Shown here in pieces: positions 12,901 to 24,700 of a DNA stretch of 64,000 bases (the stretch's first letter is position 1; the number at the start of each line of letters is the position of its first letter). Source of the stretch: Trebouxia sp. TZW2008. Taxonomy: Eukaryota > Chlorophyta > Trebouxiophyceae > Trebouxiales > Trebouxiaceae. The position numbers were made by a program, and so were the translations under genes. Under the pieces are notes generated by a model. That model worked only from the letters and a program-made list of their open reading frames with translations, made no database searches and was not told where the DNA came from. The DNA lies in NCBI GenBank assembly GCA_002118135.1, contig BDIU01000052.1:62001-126000 (forward strand), written 5' to 3'.

Positions 12901-15900
12901 CTTCTTCTGCTATTTGGTCCCTGCGCTTTAAATCTTTTAGATCTGCAGCCTCCAACCTCACTGTCTTCTGCTATAGCTATGATGCAGCAAGCGATTTTCA
13001 GCGTCATAGGCCCTCTCACTTAAGATCACACCAAGCAACTTCACTACTCCTTACAGCTTGCAGAGCTTAAGGCAAGCGGGTCTACAGACCCTGACAGCTA
13101 GAACACTGCAGCACAGGACAGTACCTTTCAACCATCCTGACTCATCACTGTCATGAACCCCAAAAGTGTATCTGGACACTTTGCAGGGCAGAACTGCTGC
13201 GGCAGATGATGAGGCATCCGAAGTGGAAGAGTCACAGTCCAGCTCTGGCAGCGAAGCAGAAGAAGAAGTGTACTCTGAGGCTGAAGTCAGCGAAGTGGAT
13301 GACAAGGCAAAAAGGGTGACTGCTCAAGCCCCTAGTAAAGGTGAGCTCTTTAATGTAGTTTCCGGCAAGATCTGATGTTTCTGCTTCCGTCCTTCTGTTA
13401 TGCCTTTGAGCTTGGTTTTCACCATGGAAAGGTACGCCCAGCTCTTTCTCACGCCTGCTGATGCTGCTTCCATTTTGCTCTTGGTCTCAGGATGGTCTTG
13501 ATTTCTGGTGCATGTCGATGTGCAGCTTGCGTCCTGGATCTCTCCAGCATCACTGGAAGACATAGTCGTTGTGATGCCTATTGGAATAGATCTTCAATTC
13601 TGTTAAAAGTCTCGCTTGTGCAGCTAGGCAGAACTTCAGACATGCAGTCACTCGTGCAGGCAAGCTGGGTGTTTTCTCGATCACGTGCGTTGTTGCTGTA
13701 GCCATACCAAACTGTGACATGGCGTCATATGGCTATCTGCTAGGCAATAAAAGAATGCTAGACAATATGTCAGATGACCTACGTGTGCCTTTGCAAGGCC
13801 TCAGCCACACGCATTTGGCTCACGAAGAATTGGACTTAATTCTGACAAACTATATTGAAATTATTGTAGAATCAGCAATCATGAGGCTGATCACCATTCT
13901 GCAGGTTGTAATGCAAACAGCCAACATGATCCAGAATCGCAAGAACCATCAAACCAGGGAGGGATAGGTGGTGTTGTTAAGAGGTTTACATGCTTGCCCC
14001 AAAGCGATCCTTGTCTGTGTTGCATATGCATGCTGCAGGGGAGATTCAGCATGAAGAAGATCAAGGGTTGGTCCCCTGTGAGCCTTGCATGCTGGCTATT
14101 CTGCATGCTAGTGAATTTGAAACTTTACTTCACATATATTTGGTTCAGGCAAGGCACAGCAAGAAGATGAGGAAGAGGTGGTCTCATCCTATGTGTCAGA
14201 CTCAGATCAGGCTGAGTCTGAGGACTACCAGGAAGACTTTGAAGATGAAGAAGTAGGTGCAGCTGGCAACAAAACTGGCACACAGTCAAGCAGCAAGACT
14301 GCTGCTGCTGCTAAGCAGGTGTGACAGCTGACTGATAGCAATGTAACTGTTCTGCTTTTGTCAGTGTGCACCCAATGGCTGCTGCAAATGCAGACTGACA
14401 TGCTATCAGCACTCCTAAGTACTGTGCTAACATTGTCCTCTGTATATTTTCTCTTGACAGCGTGTTGAAAATTGACTATTTCTTGGGTTGCCGAATACAA
14501 AAGAGGAGTGCTTGGGCGTGAAGCCTGATTGCACCAGCTTAACCAAATGAACTTGCTTGGTCAGATCACAATGCATGCCACAAGAGATTGTCTGCCACCA
14601 AGGCAGACAACTCTGCCAGTGAGCAAAAGGTCTGCAGATCTGGTCCCTGAGGCTGCTGCCACTATCAATCTTGGCCCACTGGAGAACTGCCCAATCAATT
14701 TGAAGCACGTTGCTAATGTTTAGTAACTTGTCATGACACAGAGCACACAGCTTCCATCTGGACATCCTTGAGCACAATAGAAACATGCTGGCAAAGTGTG
14801 CTGCTGGCAAGCGTTGCCAAGCAATTGATGGCAAATTAGTCTTGCTTGAGTTCCTGTCAGTTCAACAAGCAAGAGATGCCGCAATGCGAACTGGAGCAAC
14901 TCTGACTCAGGATGAGAATGTTGCTCCTGAGTTTCTGCCAGAGCTGCTCATCATTCAGGCAGCAGCTGTAACACAAGGGTCAGCTGATGCAAGTACAGTT
15001 CGCTGCAGAGCCCATATCACAATCAGCACCGCCATAGCAACTCCACATGTGTCATGAGAGCACCCCTCAGCCAAACAGAAAGAGAATCTTGTCAAACTCA
15101 AAGAGCCCATAAGCATCCTGCCCTGCCCTTCAGGCCAAAAGCAAATTGGCCCCTGCCAAGCAAAGGCGCCGCCCTTCTGCCTCAAACCCCACAGCAACCT
15201 CAAACCCTACAGTTGCCACCGCTGCACCACCGCTGCCTGATGGTCCAGACCCTACAGCCATAAAATGGGCGGCAAAAAACCCTTGGTTTGGCACAGATCT
15301 GGAAATGACATACTTTGCTTATGAGGTGCATGATCAGCTGATAGAAGAAGAAGGCATTACAGCAAACATGCCTGAGTACTACACAGCAATCAGCGCTCGT
15401 GTTGAGGCTCAGTTTCCCGAAAGATTCTTCCCGCCAGGGGCTGTTGGCGTAGAGAGACAGGGTCCAATGATTTTGGCGGGAGGTCAAGTCTCCACTACCG
15501 GAGGGACGCCCATGTACAGGCAGGGGTCCAGCTTGGGGTCTGGCATATATAGACAGGGGTCAAGCGTAGGCTCAGCTATGTACAGACAGGCATCAAACCT
15601 TGGACCCACAATGTATAGGCAAGGATCCAGCATAGCTTCAGGCATATACAGACAAGCTTCTGCCATACCAAACCAAATCTCGACAGGCGGGAATTATACC
15701 GGGAAACTGTACCGAGGCTCATCATTATTTGCTGCAGCGCTCATGTCAGCACCAGGAGATGAGCAGACACGGGCTGCTGCGGGCAAACGCCCTGCTGTGC
15801 CTGCTTTGGCGCTGTCAAGACGCCCAACTGGTGACAGATCAGAAGGCCCTCACAGTGACAGGGGTGTTGGTAGTCTATATGACAGACGGACAGGCACCCC

Positions 15901-16048
15901 CAGAGTACCTTTGTCAGATGTAAGAGAAGAAGCATCGAATCGCTCAACCATGAGTCAGCCAGATACGGTTAGCTTGACGCCACAATTGAGTCAACAGATT
16001 GCTGCTGACATGGCTTGGGCTGTTGGGGATCGCCCTGATCTGGCGTGA
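6992..16048 (+). CDS. 1,294-residue Gln-rich coiled-coil protein with N-myristoylation start
   Basis: Thirteen exons join with every phase matching: 6992-7528, 8050-8217, 8494-8962, 9299-9524, 9978-10860, 11306-11377, 11701-11772, 12207-12281, 12759-12887, 13057-13071, 13187-13340, 14149-14318, 15134-16048. MGASCSKSS is a strong N-myristoylation signal with a nearby Cys for palmitoylation, so membrane attachment is likely. Order along the protein: Ser/Ala-rich head, a helical globular part (about 150-310), long Gln/Glu coiled coil (about 350-860) with a duplicated 55-residue unit, acidic SDSDQAESEDYQEDFEDEE-type patch (about 950), basic linker, a compact domain at about 1032-1090 with WAAKNPWFGTD, five 11-residue YRQ repeats, and a Ser/Arg tail. 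I do not recognise the protein as a whole. Exon 10 is a 15-nt microexon using a GC donor. The 815-bp last intron leaves some chance of two genes. Confidence 0.72.
7946..7987 (+). repeat. Shadow copy of exon 2 start of the Gln-rich gene
   Basis: GTGATGGAGCTGGACAGCGC at 7946 repeats the beginning of exon 2 at 8050 (spacing 104 bp), preceded by an AG. The copy reads VMELDSAVAAM and then a stop, while the true exon continues, so it is a decayed upstream duplicate. Confidence 0.8.
10264..10605 (+). repeat. Duplicated 55-residue coding unit in the Gln-rich protein
   Basis: Two consecutive units begin SKGIAMQPMPSPEELALASS and VKGIVMHPMPSPEELALASS and end LSELELQGSMPG and LSELELQGNMPG. A third, partial unit (LTELEQQGSF) follows near 10660. 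The copies keep frame and stay very similar, so the duplication is recent or under constraint. Confidence 0.85.
15512..15664 (+). repeat. Five tandem 33-bp repeats coding YRQ(G/A)S units
   Basis: Consecutive units read MYRQGSSLGSG, IYRQGSSVGSA, MYRQASNLGPT, MYRQGSSIASG and IYRQASAIPN. The 11-residue period and fixed Y-R-Q-x-S positions suggest a short linear binding motif or multiple phosphorylation sites. DNA copies differ at many silent positions, so the amino-acid pattern appears to be maintained. Confidence 0.85.
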
Positions 16049-17252
16049 TTTAAATCATATTTGCTACAGTAGCAGTAATTGACATCCCTACTGATTTTGC
16101 TGCTGGATATCAATTTTGCTGCTGAACAGCCTACACACAACTAGCAATCTTGTAGCTCCAGCCTGAGATTCTGTCTGGCTGTCGCATACTGATGGTGGCT
16201 GCAGCTTTGCAGTGAAGTCATGCCTAACCTTTGCTGCACCACGAACTGCAACACCCTTTGGATAGCGTCCTTGCTACAGCATTCCAATCATGCCTGCCTG
16301 TCTCTGCCTGCGTTCTCAAAGATGAAGTTACAGAATCGTTTTATGTTGATGTTTTGCTTGCTTTGTTCAGCCTGCCCATGTGAGATAGCTCAGACAATGC
16401 CATGATGTCATATCATCTCACACTAACAGAACCACACTCTGTTCGTAAGCCTATCTTGACTGTCACGCATACAGGCAGTGCTTTTGTGATGATGCATCAG
16501 TGCTTTTACCTATCTGAATCTGAGCTGTTTGCAGCCGTGATTGTCTCTGCAAAGCATCACCCGCTCAGAACCGTACGTGCGATTTTCACCGCTGATGTGC
16601 AGGCTTGAGCAATGTGCAGGAGGTATGCAAGACAACAATTTGAAAAGGTGGCAGATAGCATATGCACCATGCAGTTCCACAAAGCAGAAAGTCAAACCTG
16701 TTTGACACGAAACACAGGGCCAGCCAAGGCTTCAGCAGTAGGCAGGCCTCTACAGGGCCTCTGAAGATCCGGGGTTTGCCCACACTGTGTGTGCAGGTTT
16801 ACGGGGGTTGCAGGCCTGCTAGGGCACTTTGTGTCGGCTACACTAGTAATGTACTGATATGGATGTACATTTGTGCGCGGTTTTGGGTGCTCCCCCCCCG
16901 GGGAAGCGGGGGGTGTAAAGGCCTGGCAGTAGCTCTCCATGCACACACAGGAATATGACATTCAGAATCCTACTCACGCACAACTGAACTCTTCGTTGCT
17001 GCAAGCAGGCCGACAAATTCCCGAACCAAAGCGGATTGCGCGTAACTCGTTTTCGAAAGCTGCCAATCACCAGTGTTCTGCTGGATTGGCGTTCGACGCA
17101 ATCGCAGGTCCGCCTGGCATCTCTCGGCATGCAGACAGGTATGCTACTGGTGTAAGCTTCGCGCTAAGTGAGCACGCAAGAATGAGCGCACATGACACTT
17201 TTGCGCCAAAACCACTTACAAAAGATGCCTCGCATTGATTGCAGGTCATCCG
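16049..17252. other. Intergenic region before the PWWP gene
   Basis: No gene recognised. Base composition changes after about 16970 to a more CpG-containing stretch, as at other gene starts here (near 29430, 31030 and 55560), which suggests the PWWP promoter or 5' UTR. Confidence 0.45.
16892..16913. repeat. C-run/G-run hairpin
   Basis: Eight C are followed after a short GGGGAAGC segment by seven G, able to form a strong GC hairpin, and then by GTGTAAAG. The surroundings show no coding support. It might be part of a dispersed element, but only one copy is in the window. Confidence 0.4.
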
Positions 17253-19374
17253 ATGAACGACGCTGTCTCGCCTGCTGAGTTTGGATGTACAGTGAAGCAT
17301 ATGCCAAACCTCGACACGACCTCCACGAAAAGCTGGAACAGGTCTGCAGGAGCAATTGGGGCAAAAGTGATGCAAAGAGAACAGACATCATCAAAGAGAG
17401 GTGCGCAATCAACACCTGGAGCAGCACCACCAATATACACAAGTGCTGTTGCAGAGGCTGACAGAAACCGTTGCTGCAGGTCACAACATTCATTCTGCCT
17501 TGAAGCATCCGCTTGTGAAAAACTCTCAACCTCAGTTTCACCCTTCCAGACAAGCCTATTCTCAAGCTGCTCAGGCTAAGCAGACTTCCTTAGGAAGCCA
17601 TCTGGCTCAGCAGGGATCTGCTTTTCAGCCAGCAGTTTCAAACATCATTGTCCCTGCTAGTCAGCACTTTGCTCATGCTCACATGCAGCCCAAACTGCCT
17701 ACACAGAGGTTCAACCTGGCAAGTTCAGAGCAGATGAGGGCGCAGCCTCTTTCCTCTTCAGAGTCCCCTTCAGCAACGTCTGACATTTCGTGTGATGATT
17801 ACTTTGACTACTTGGACCAGATCTGTGCTGACAGCGTGAATGAGACAGCCCGCCATATGTCCTGTGCCAGTTCCAGCCTTCAGCCAAACACAGCACAGCC
17901 GTCAACAGCCTCTGCTGGGCTGCCTGCTACTGCTTATGATTCAGAAGAAGCAGCTGAACACAAAGCCAAGCCCCTGCTATCATCTGCTGCAAGGCGCTCT
18001 CCCAGTGCCTATGGTTCAGATCTGGACATGCTGCAGCAGATTCTCCCAAACACAGACGGAGAGACTGTGGTCAATGCTGATGACTTTGCCCGCTTCCTGG
18101 CAGGCATAGAGTGGGCTGAATGTAGCTCAGACACCTATGCAGCTGCATTGGAGCAAGCACATGAGATGCCAGCTCAGTACCTTAAGCAGCAGCATGGTCA
18201 CCCTAACCGCCTGCATCAGCATCAGCAGCATAGTTATGTGTATGTGTATCAGCCGCAGCAGGAGGCTCACCAGTATGACTTGCATCAGCAGCAGCAGCCG
18301 CAGGCACATGCACTGCCACTGCAGTATCATCAGCAGCCACAGGCTCACCATGGCCACCTGCACCGGCAGCAGCAGCATAAGCAGCATGACTACCTGCAGC
18401 AGCAGCAGATTTACCATGACCACCTGTATCAGCAGCAGCAGCAGCAGCCACCCGCTCAGCTTGATCATGTGCATCAGCCGCAACAGCAGCCGCAGCCGCA
18501 GCCGAATATGCCATTGGCAGGTGCTCAAGTGTCAGGCAAGCCACCTCTGCCTGCAGCATTAGCTCAGAGCATCTCCTCAGAGTCTGGCGACTGTGCTATC
18601 ACCCAAATCCCTGTGAAAAAGACAGCTGTTCATCAGCAAACTGCTCCTAAGCGCAAGAGGTGTTGTGAGTCATCAGCTGCTGCGTCAGTTGCTGCCAGTG
18701 AGTCAAGCAAGCAGGCGTCTGACAGTGCACCACTAAAGAAGCAGAAGGTTGCTGGAGGGCGTGGTGACAGGCCTGCCGGACCTGAGTCGCCTAAGGGTAC
18801 CCCTGCTGAGGCACAGCATGCACAGCAGGGGCAGATTGTGTTTGCCAAGCTGAGAGGACACCCTGCCTGGCCTGCACAGGTACAATCAACTTCTTTCATC
18901 TCACGCATTTCATCATGGATACCATATTCTACTTGAAGAAATGTATGTTTTGATGATCATGACTTTCATGTATTTGATAAGGCTGACTTGCCTGCAAAGT
19001 TGTGTCCAGGTGCCGTGATGCTTCACAGTGTTATTTATGACATGCAATACCGTGAACATTCATGTCATTATTGGCAGAAACTGGTGGTCAAAGCTAAAAA
19101 CCTGAGTATGTCCATTCAGGTTACAGAGCCCTCACAGACTCAGCTCAGCGCGCTTACATCTGCTGGACAGACCACAGACGGCAACCTGTTTGTAATTTTC
19201 TTTGGTGATGACAACTTCAGCTTGGTCCCTGCCTCAGACATCACAAGCTTTGACCAGGGGTTGAAGAAGAACTTCAAGCTTCACAAGGCCAACAAGCTTT
19301 GGAGACAGGCAGTCAACAAGGCACAGGGATTTGTCAGAGCTCAGACTACAGAGATCAAGCAGGAAAATGCTTGA
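17253..19374 (+). CDS. PWWP-domain chromatin protein with Gln/His-rich region
   Basis: The core model has a large exon ending at 18879 and a last exon 19120-19374, joined in phase 0 across the PWWP domain. GQIVFAKLRGHPAWPAQ is the first half (W..KLxGxPxWPA) and LFVIFFGDDNFSLVPASDI the second (FFG...F..V....I). PWWP domains read methylated lysine on nucleosomes and bind DNA, so a nuclear chromatin role is expected. Upstream lie a basic KRKRCC segment (likely nuclear localisation signal), a 110-residue Gln/His/Tyr-rich stretch, and two acidic patches (DDYFDYLDQIC and DDFARFLAGIEW) that may be interaction motifs. The best 5' model is exon 17253-17341 spliced to 17457, giving 588 residues; this first junction is uncertain. 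Confidence 0.82.
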
Positions 19375-19550
19375 ATCAAATGCTGCTGGTGTTCTGACAG
19401 CATGCGTCGTCATAGTCCTGCTGATCGACGGCAACAAGGCACAAGATTTTGTCAGGGCTGAGACTACAGACCATGAGCAGGAAACATCGCATGTCATGTG
19501 CTGATCTTTGTCTGAAAACATGCGGTGTCAGAACGCTGCTGATCGACAAA
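19314..19550 (+). repeat. Tandem duplication of the PWWP gene 3' end
   Basis: The end of the last coding exon and start of the 3' UTR (from AACAAGGCACAGGGATTTGT at 19314) recur from about 19433 as AACAAGGCACAAGATTTTGT, followed by matching GTCAGGGCTGAGACTACAGA and CTGCTGATCGAC. Unit length is about 120 bp. The second copy lies after the stop codon and is no longer in frame. Confidence 0.75.
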
Positions 19551-20188
19551 ATACCTGTGACAGTGCACTTTACTGGTCAGCATTTTTAGTAGATTGCTCT
19601 AGCCCAACATCATCAAGCGGCTGCATGCTACTTGATCCTTGATCACATGTCACATTGTGTACACAGCCGCTGACAGAGTTTCCAAGCCCATTTTCATGGC
19701 ATGATCAGCTTTTGATAGCATGCAACTGCAGCAACTGCTTGTTCGAGACATACATCTGTAGTGAAGTTGGACTTGTGTGTCACAAAATGCCGCAACTTTT
19801 GCACTGCTTCTGCTCATCATAGCTCCAGTCATGACGCCTACCAGCATGCTTCGTTTTGTGTGTGTTGACAGAGTCATGTCTATCTACAATTGTGATGTTG
19901 TCACGTCAGCAGGCTATACTGATTCTGTGGCTGCACCTCATGTGCATGCATGCTGTGTGAAGCTTTGCTCCCTCTCTGAAGCAAACAGGTAATGTATCAT
20001 TATGATGTATGATTGACCACATCAGCTTGGCACTAAACAAAGGCTGCATCATACTGACTGTGTTCTGCACAGCACAAGTTGGCAATGCTCTGCTGCACAG
20101 CACGCAGCATGCAAATCACGGAAAATCGGTATCACACAGGCATGCCACTGAAGCAATTTACGATGTTGTGAGAGCCTGTTCACAGCGA

Positions 20189-21027
20189 ATGGCAGTCTGC
20201 GACGGTTGTCAGCAAGAACGTCCGCATACGTACAAGTGCGGACAGTGCCGTTCAGTCCAGTATTGCGGCAAGGACTGCCAAAAGTCTGCTTGGAAAAAGC
20301 ACAAGGACAATTGCAGACGTGCCAGCGATGTCGGCAGGGCGCCTACGCAAATGACGGTTGAGCTTGGCGAAGGCTTCAGCGTGAAAGCCGTCAGCATCGA
20401 AAAGGCTCGTGTGCAGATCCCAGTGATCCGACATCATTTTGACCAGCACAAGCCAGCCAGAGACTCCAGCTTCGAAGATATCCTGCTGCCCGTCTGCCCG
20501 AGCGTGGCGCCTTGAGTATGATCGCAGCTCAACGCTTCAGTCAAACCGGTTTGCCAACAGAGATAGTTGTGCTCTGGAGTTTGGTTTTGGTCTGGAAATC
20601 AGAGGCCAGGTGAGATCTCAAAGCGTCGGCATGTTCATGTCAGAGATAGGTCTTCTGATAGCAAACGTTTGTTGACACACAGCTTGTACTGCACAGAATG
20701 CCAATGACTTGCTACCAATGCATGCTGCGTGCCGCTGAAGTGCATCACTGTCACTGAGCTGCTTCTATCAAGCGCTGGAATGTGCTATTGGTTTGCCAGG
20801 CACTTGTGTATGATCCAGCTGGTAATGACATCAACTTGGGAGACTTTGCATGTTTTGACGACCAAGTCTGCAATGTGCTGATGAACTTCTATTAAGATGG
20901 AAACTAGAATCCCACAGAAGCTAAACTGGATGCCTTGCGCAAGAAGTGCCAAGAAAGCTATGAGCGGGAACGGTCTATGTACAAAGACACTGGCGAGATG
21001 ATTATTCCAGACGAGGACTCGAAATGA
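20189..21027 (+). pseudogene. MYND zinc-finger protein, apparently broken
   Basis: From ATG 20189 the frame encodes a clear MYND finger: CDGC, then CGQCRSVQYCGKDCQKSAWKK and H...C, with all eight zinc ligands. MYND fingers mediate protein-protein contacts. The frame ends at TGA 20515. Coding-like sequence continues in the +1 frame (ARAWRLEYDRSSTLQSNRF...) to a good donor at 20610, and a phase-0 exon follows at 20800 (ALVYDPAGNDINLGDF). That exon has in-frame TAA at 20893 and TAG at 20905, yet reads on sensibly to ERERSMYKDTGEMIIPDEDS and TGA 21027. One frameshift plus two stops indicate a pseudogene, or an intact short 108-residue MYND protein with a decayed tail. Assembly error is the other explanation. 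Confidence 0.65.
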
Positions 21028-21746
21028 CAGACTGCTTTCAGCTGCAGAAACTTTGTGCTGTAAAGTCCGCCAAGTTGATCTCCCTAATCTTTGACCATGT
21101 AGGCTAGTAGACAGACAGGGCATGTTGGTCTGCATTTGATCATACATATGGTACAATGGGCAAAATGTGTAGAAAACTATGCATCGGTACATATTTGACG
21201 CAACATCTTGGGCAGTGCATGCTAACATTGTAATTACTGTAGATCAATTGTGTGCAGCTGAGTTAGCTAGTTGGTGCAGTGTGGTGAAGTCTATATTGGT
21301 ATGTGCAGCGCCTTTGAGCCAATTGCCTGCACAGTTTTTCAAATAGAGTTGCCCTTGTTACATGCTCCTAACTTGAATACAACACATCGACCAACAACAG
21401 CCTGCAACATCTGTTATATTTGAACCAGGCATCTTAGCATCTGATCTGCAGCACGTTGCAGACAGCAGGCTGCAGTCCCAGTACTGTACTAAGTCTTGTT
21501 TTACCCAATGTAGGAATTGACAAAAAGGTGCTATACACAGCACAGTGTGATAGCAAAAATACAAATATGTTTGCAGCAATTGCAACTGAATCAATACACG
21601 TTTGCCAAACCTGCGGATGTATCTAAACGGCCAGCAATCTGCTGGGCAGTATATGAAATACATAACAAGAAACCTTAGAATTACATAAAGCGCCAGTGCT
21701 GATGATAAAAACACACCGCGGGCATAAAGGTTGTCTCAGAAGCTGA
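21028..21746. other. Intergenic between convergent genes
   Basis: No coding sequence recognised. TTACA at 21681-21685 reads as TGTAA on the minus strand, about 60 nt after the stop of the MFS transporter, and is its likely poly(A) signal. Confidence 0.5.
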
Positions 21747-24700
21747 TCATCTCCTGAGTGAAGACAGCTCTCTGCCATTGGGAGAGGCTGGAGGCTGATC
21801 AGCCCTTGCATTTAGGGCAGGGCTGCGATGCGCCCTAGCCATACTCTCGTCATGCTGGTGCACCTCTTCATATTCTGCTTTGTATATGTAGCGCGTTCTG
21901 TAATATAGGATGGCAGACGACGCCAAAGAGATCAGGTTCAACAGGGCAATCAAGATGAACGCGAGCCTGCATAGCGGGCAATCCTATGTGTCAACTGAGT
22001 TGCATACAGTGCATTCAGCAAGCAAGTTGAAATTGCATCATCTTTGAGGTGGACAGAGGCGTCATCTGGGAAGGTGTGTTGCACTTATATAGAGCTTGCA
22101 CAGCTTATGTTTGGGGGTTGGAATGATCCTCAACAAGATGCGCCCTGAGCTTGACTAGTCGTATTGAACCCATGCTGCAGCGTTGCAGGCTGGCAGCCCT
22201 TCATTGCACAATGACAACGCTCAACAGTACAGTACAATTCTGACGTTAGCATTTTATACTGCATATGTTTGACCTTCTATCTCAGACTGCCTGGGCATGT
22301 ATTTATGCATATGCATGCTTTCTGTGACACTGTGGGATTGTCAGTCAAACTCATGACAAGGAAGGTCACCAGAAGGTGTGGTCTATCAATTTGAGCGTGA
22401 CTCAAGCATGAGCTTGACCCAGTACCTGAAGCAGTGTTGGCCATGGCAGCCCGGCTCAGAGCCCTCCTTGGCAGCTTGCTTCTCGTACAGGCTACCCACC
22501 AGTTGCCCCAGCCCAAAGCCGCCTGTTGCTGGAGCTAACTGCAGGTGCAAGTTGGCAAGTCATTGTATGGCAACGAGCTGAGTCTCATTGATACAACCCA
22601 ATTGCATGGCTGGAACGGTGGGTGTCTGCCATGCTGCTCGACAGCGAGGCTACAAAGAGGTGCGGACAACTAAGAGCAGGTTGCAAGTTGCACTCATCAG
22701 ACAAAGACAAACACAAACGTTCAGCTTCTAGATGTGGCTCTACACATTGAACTCCACGAAGTGTGTGCAATGACAGCAAACAGCAATGACCTAGGATAGC
22801 AAGAAAGACGATGCTGTGACCTCACCTGGACAAAGGTGTAATTTGAGGCAAAGTGATGAAGCCCAAAGATGTCTGACGTCAAGGTGGCCATCAGGCTCCA
22901 AAAGGCGCCAAACGCAAACCCCGCCAAAATTGAGGCGGGAAACAGCAGCGGCAAGGAGGCAAAGGCATTGAAGAAGGCGACAAATGCTGAGACAGCGCTG
23001 ATGAAGACGAGGAAGAGGCAGCGGGGCGTGCCCCAGGTGTGTAACAGACGCTCAGGCACATACCTGCACGGCACATGCAACAATCTTTATTGTTACAAGA
23101 ATTATCAATAAGCCTGTTGATGTCACTGATATGATGTTTGTTGCTGTCGTGGACTTCTGGCATGTGCCAGCATGCAAGCATCATATCCCTCAGGTTTGCA
23201 TCGGCCTTAGCAAGTCACTTGTATATCACAGGGTTGTGGAACTAGTGCAAGGTGTGCGATCAGGAGCCTTGAAACACTATTGTTGCAGCTACTACTATGG
23301 GAGCAATTGGCACTAGTGAGCTCGACAGCTATGTGTTGATCAAGGGGTTCAAGACAAAACTCGGGGAGGCACTTTCCAGACAGGGCACAGGACTGCTAAC
23401 ATGTGGTGCGGAAGACCATGATGGCAAGGATGCAAACTCAAAGGTGCAAATGATTTCATGATTGGCACTGTACAGGTCATGTATGACATTGTGAGCTAAG
23501 CCAAAGCACAAATGACAGCAGCTTGAATGTGTACTCACCCAAGCAAGAGGCGCCCAGCACAGCTTGAGACACTGAACAGCGATACAAACACAGCCTGGCT
23601 GTTGGACTGACCCCCCAAGGCTGTTACCAACTGCCCCAAATTGTTCAGATATGCCAGCCCACTTCCCTCCCCTGCAATTGGCAAGATCACATGATGGAAT
23701 TACATGATTTGAAGCATGGCATTGGGTGTGAATGGGCTTGGCAGAGATTGTGTTCAAAGCAAAGGGCTTGATTTGATGTGATGCAAGTGAAGGCAATAGT
23801 GACAAAGCACAGCACAGCACAGCACAGCACAGCATGGCATGGCACAGGACAACACAGCACAGCAAGCTAGCAGCAACAAGAGCCTCTGCCAGATCAGCAG
23901 ACTGCAGACTGTGCCAATACACACTGACTTGCGAAAGCGTTTCTGATGATGGTCACTGAGCAAGTGGGAGACCCTGACGTCACTGGATTGAATGACGATA
24001 CTGCACCCTTGATCACAAATGCCTGGCCTTGCTTAGGGTTTTACACCTGCTGCAAGGCTGAAACAGCAGCAAAACATCGACTGACATGCTTTGCTGCTTC
24101 CCATCATGTCAGACTTGTACTTATGCTGCAGGTGAGGAACATCGAAGATGAAGTGCCATGCTACATTGCTTCAGAATGAAGAACAGAGCTTTACCTATGC
24201 TGCAAGTGAGGAAAAGCAGCCAGAAATCAACTGACATGCTGCACTGCTTCAGAGTCATATCAGGCATCTTCTTCATGCCTCCAGCCCTATCTGGAGGGGC
24301 AGGACTGGGCCTGCCCTCCTGGGGATGCCCTCCCTGATTCCTACCCTTCTGACCAGATTCATCTGCTGCTTGTGTTCCTTTACAATCTGTTGCACTATTC
24401 AAGGAGGCTGAGACCTGTGGCACAGGAAAGAATGTCATTCTATGGCACAAATGTCGACGTTCATCCTGAATGAATCTGCTGCTTGTCTTGCTTTACAAGC
24501 TGCTACACTATCCAGGGAACCAGAAACTTCCAGCATAGGCATACATCAAAGGGAAGAAAACGTCGACTTTATCCATTCAGTGACTGTGTCTGGTGACAAC
24601 AGGAGAGGTGCATCTTGCATGTAATCGTGCAGCAGCAAAGTATGCAACTTGAAGCAGCATCGACCTTGACTTTTGCTAGCATGCAGAAGAGTGCAATACT

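Noticed and set aside
16692..16961. Minus-strand open frame with Pro/Gly-rich reading, considered as a transposon remnant
   Set aside because: No transposase or reverse transcriptase motif, terminal repeats or target duplications were visible.
17999..18528. Long open minus-strand and alternate-frame stretches opposite the Gln/His-rich region
   Set aside because: They are readings of a CAG/CAT-rich repeat in other frames and show only Leu/Met/Ser low complexity; the plus-strand PWWP gene explains the region.
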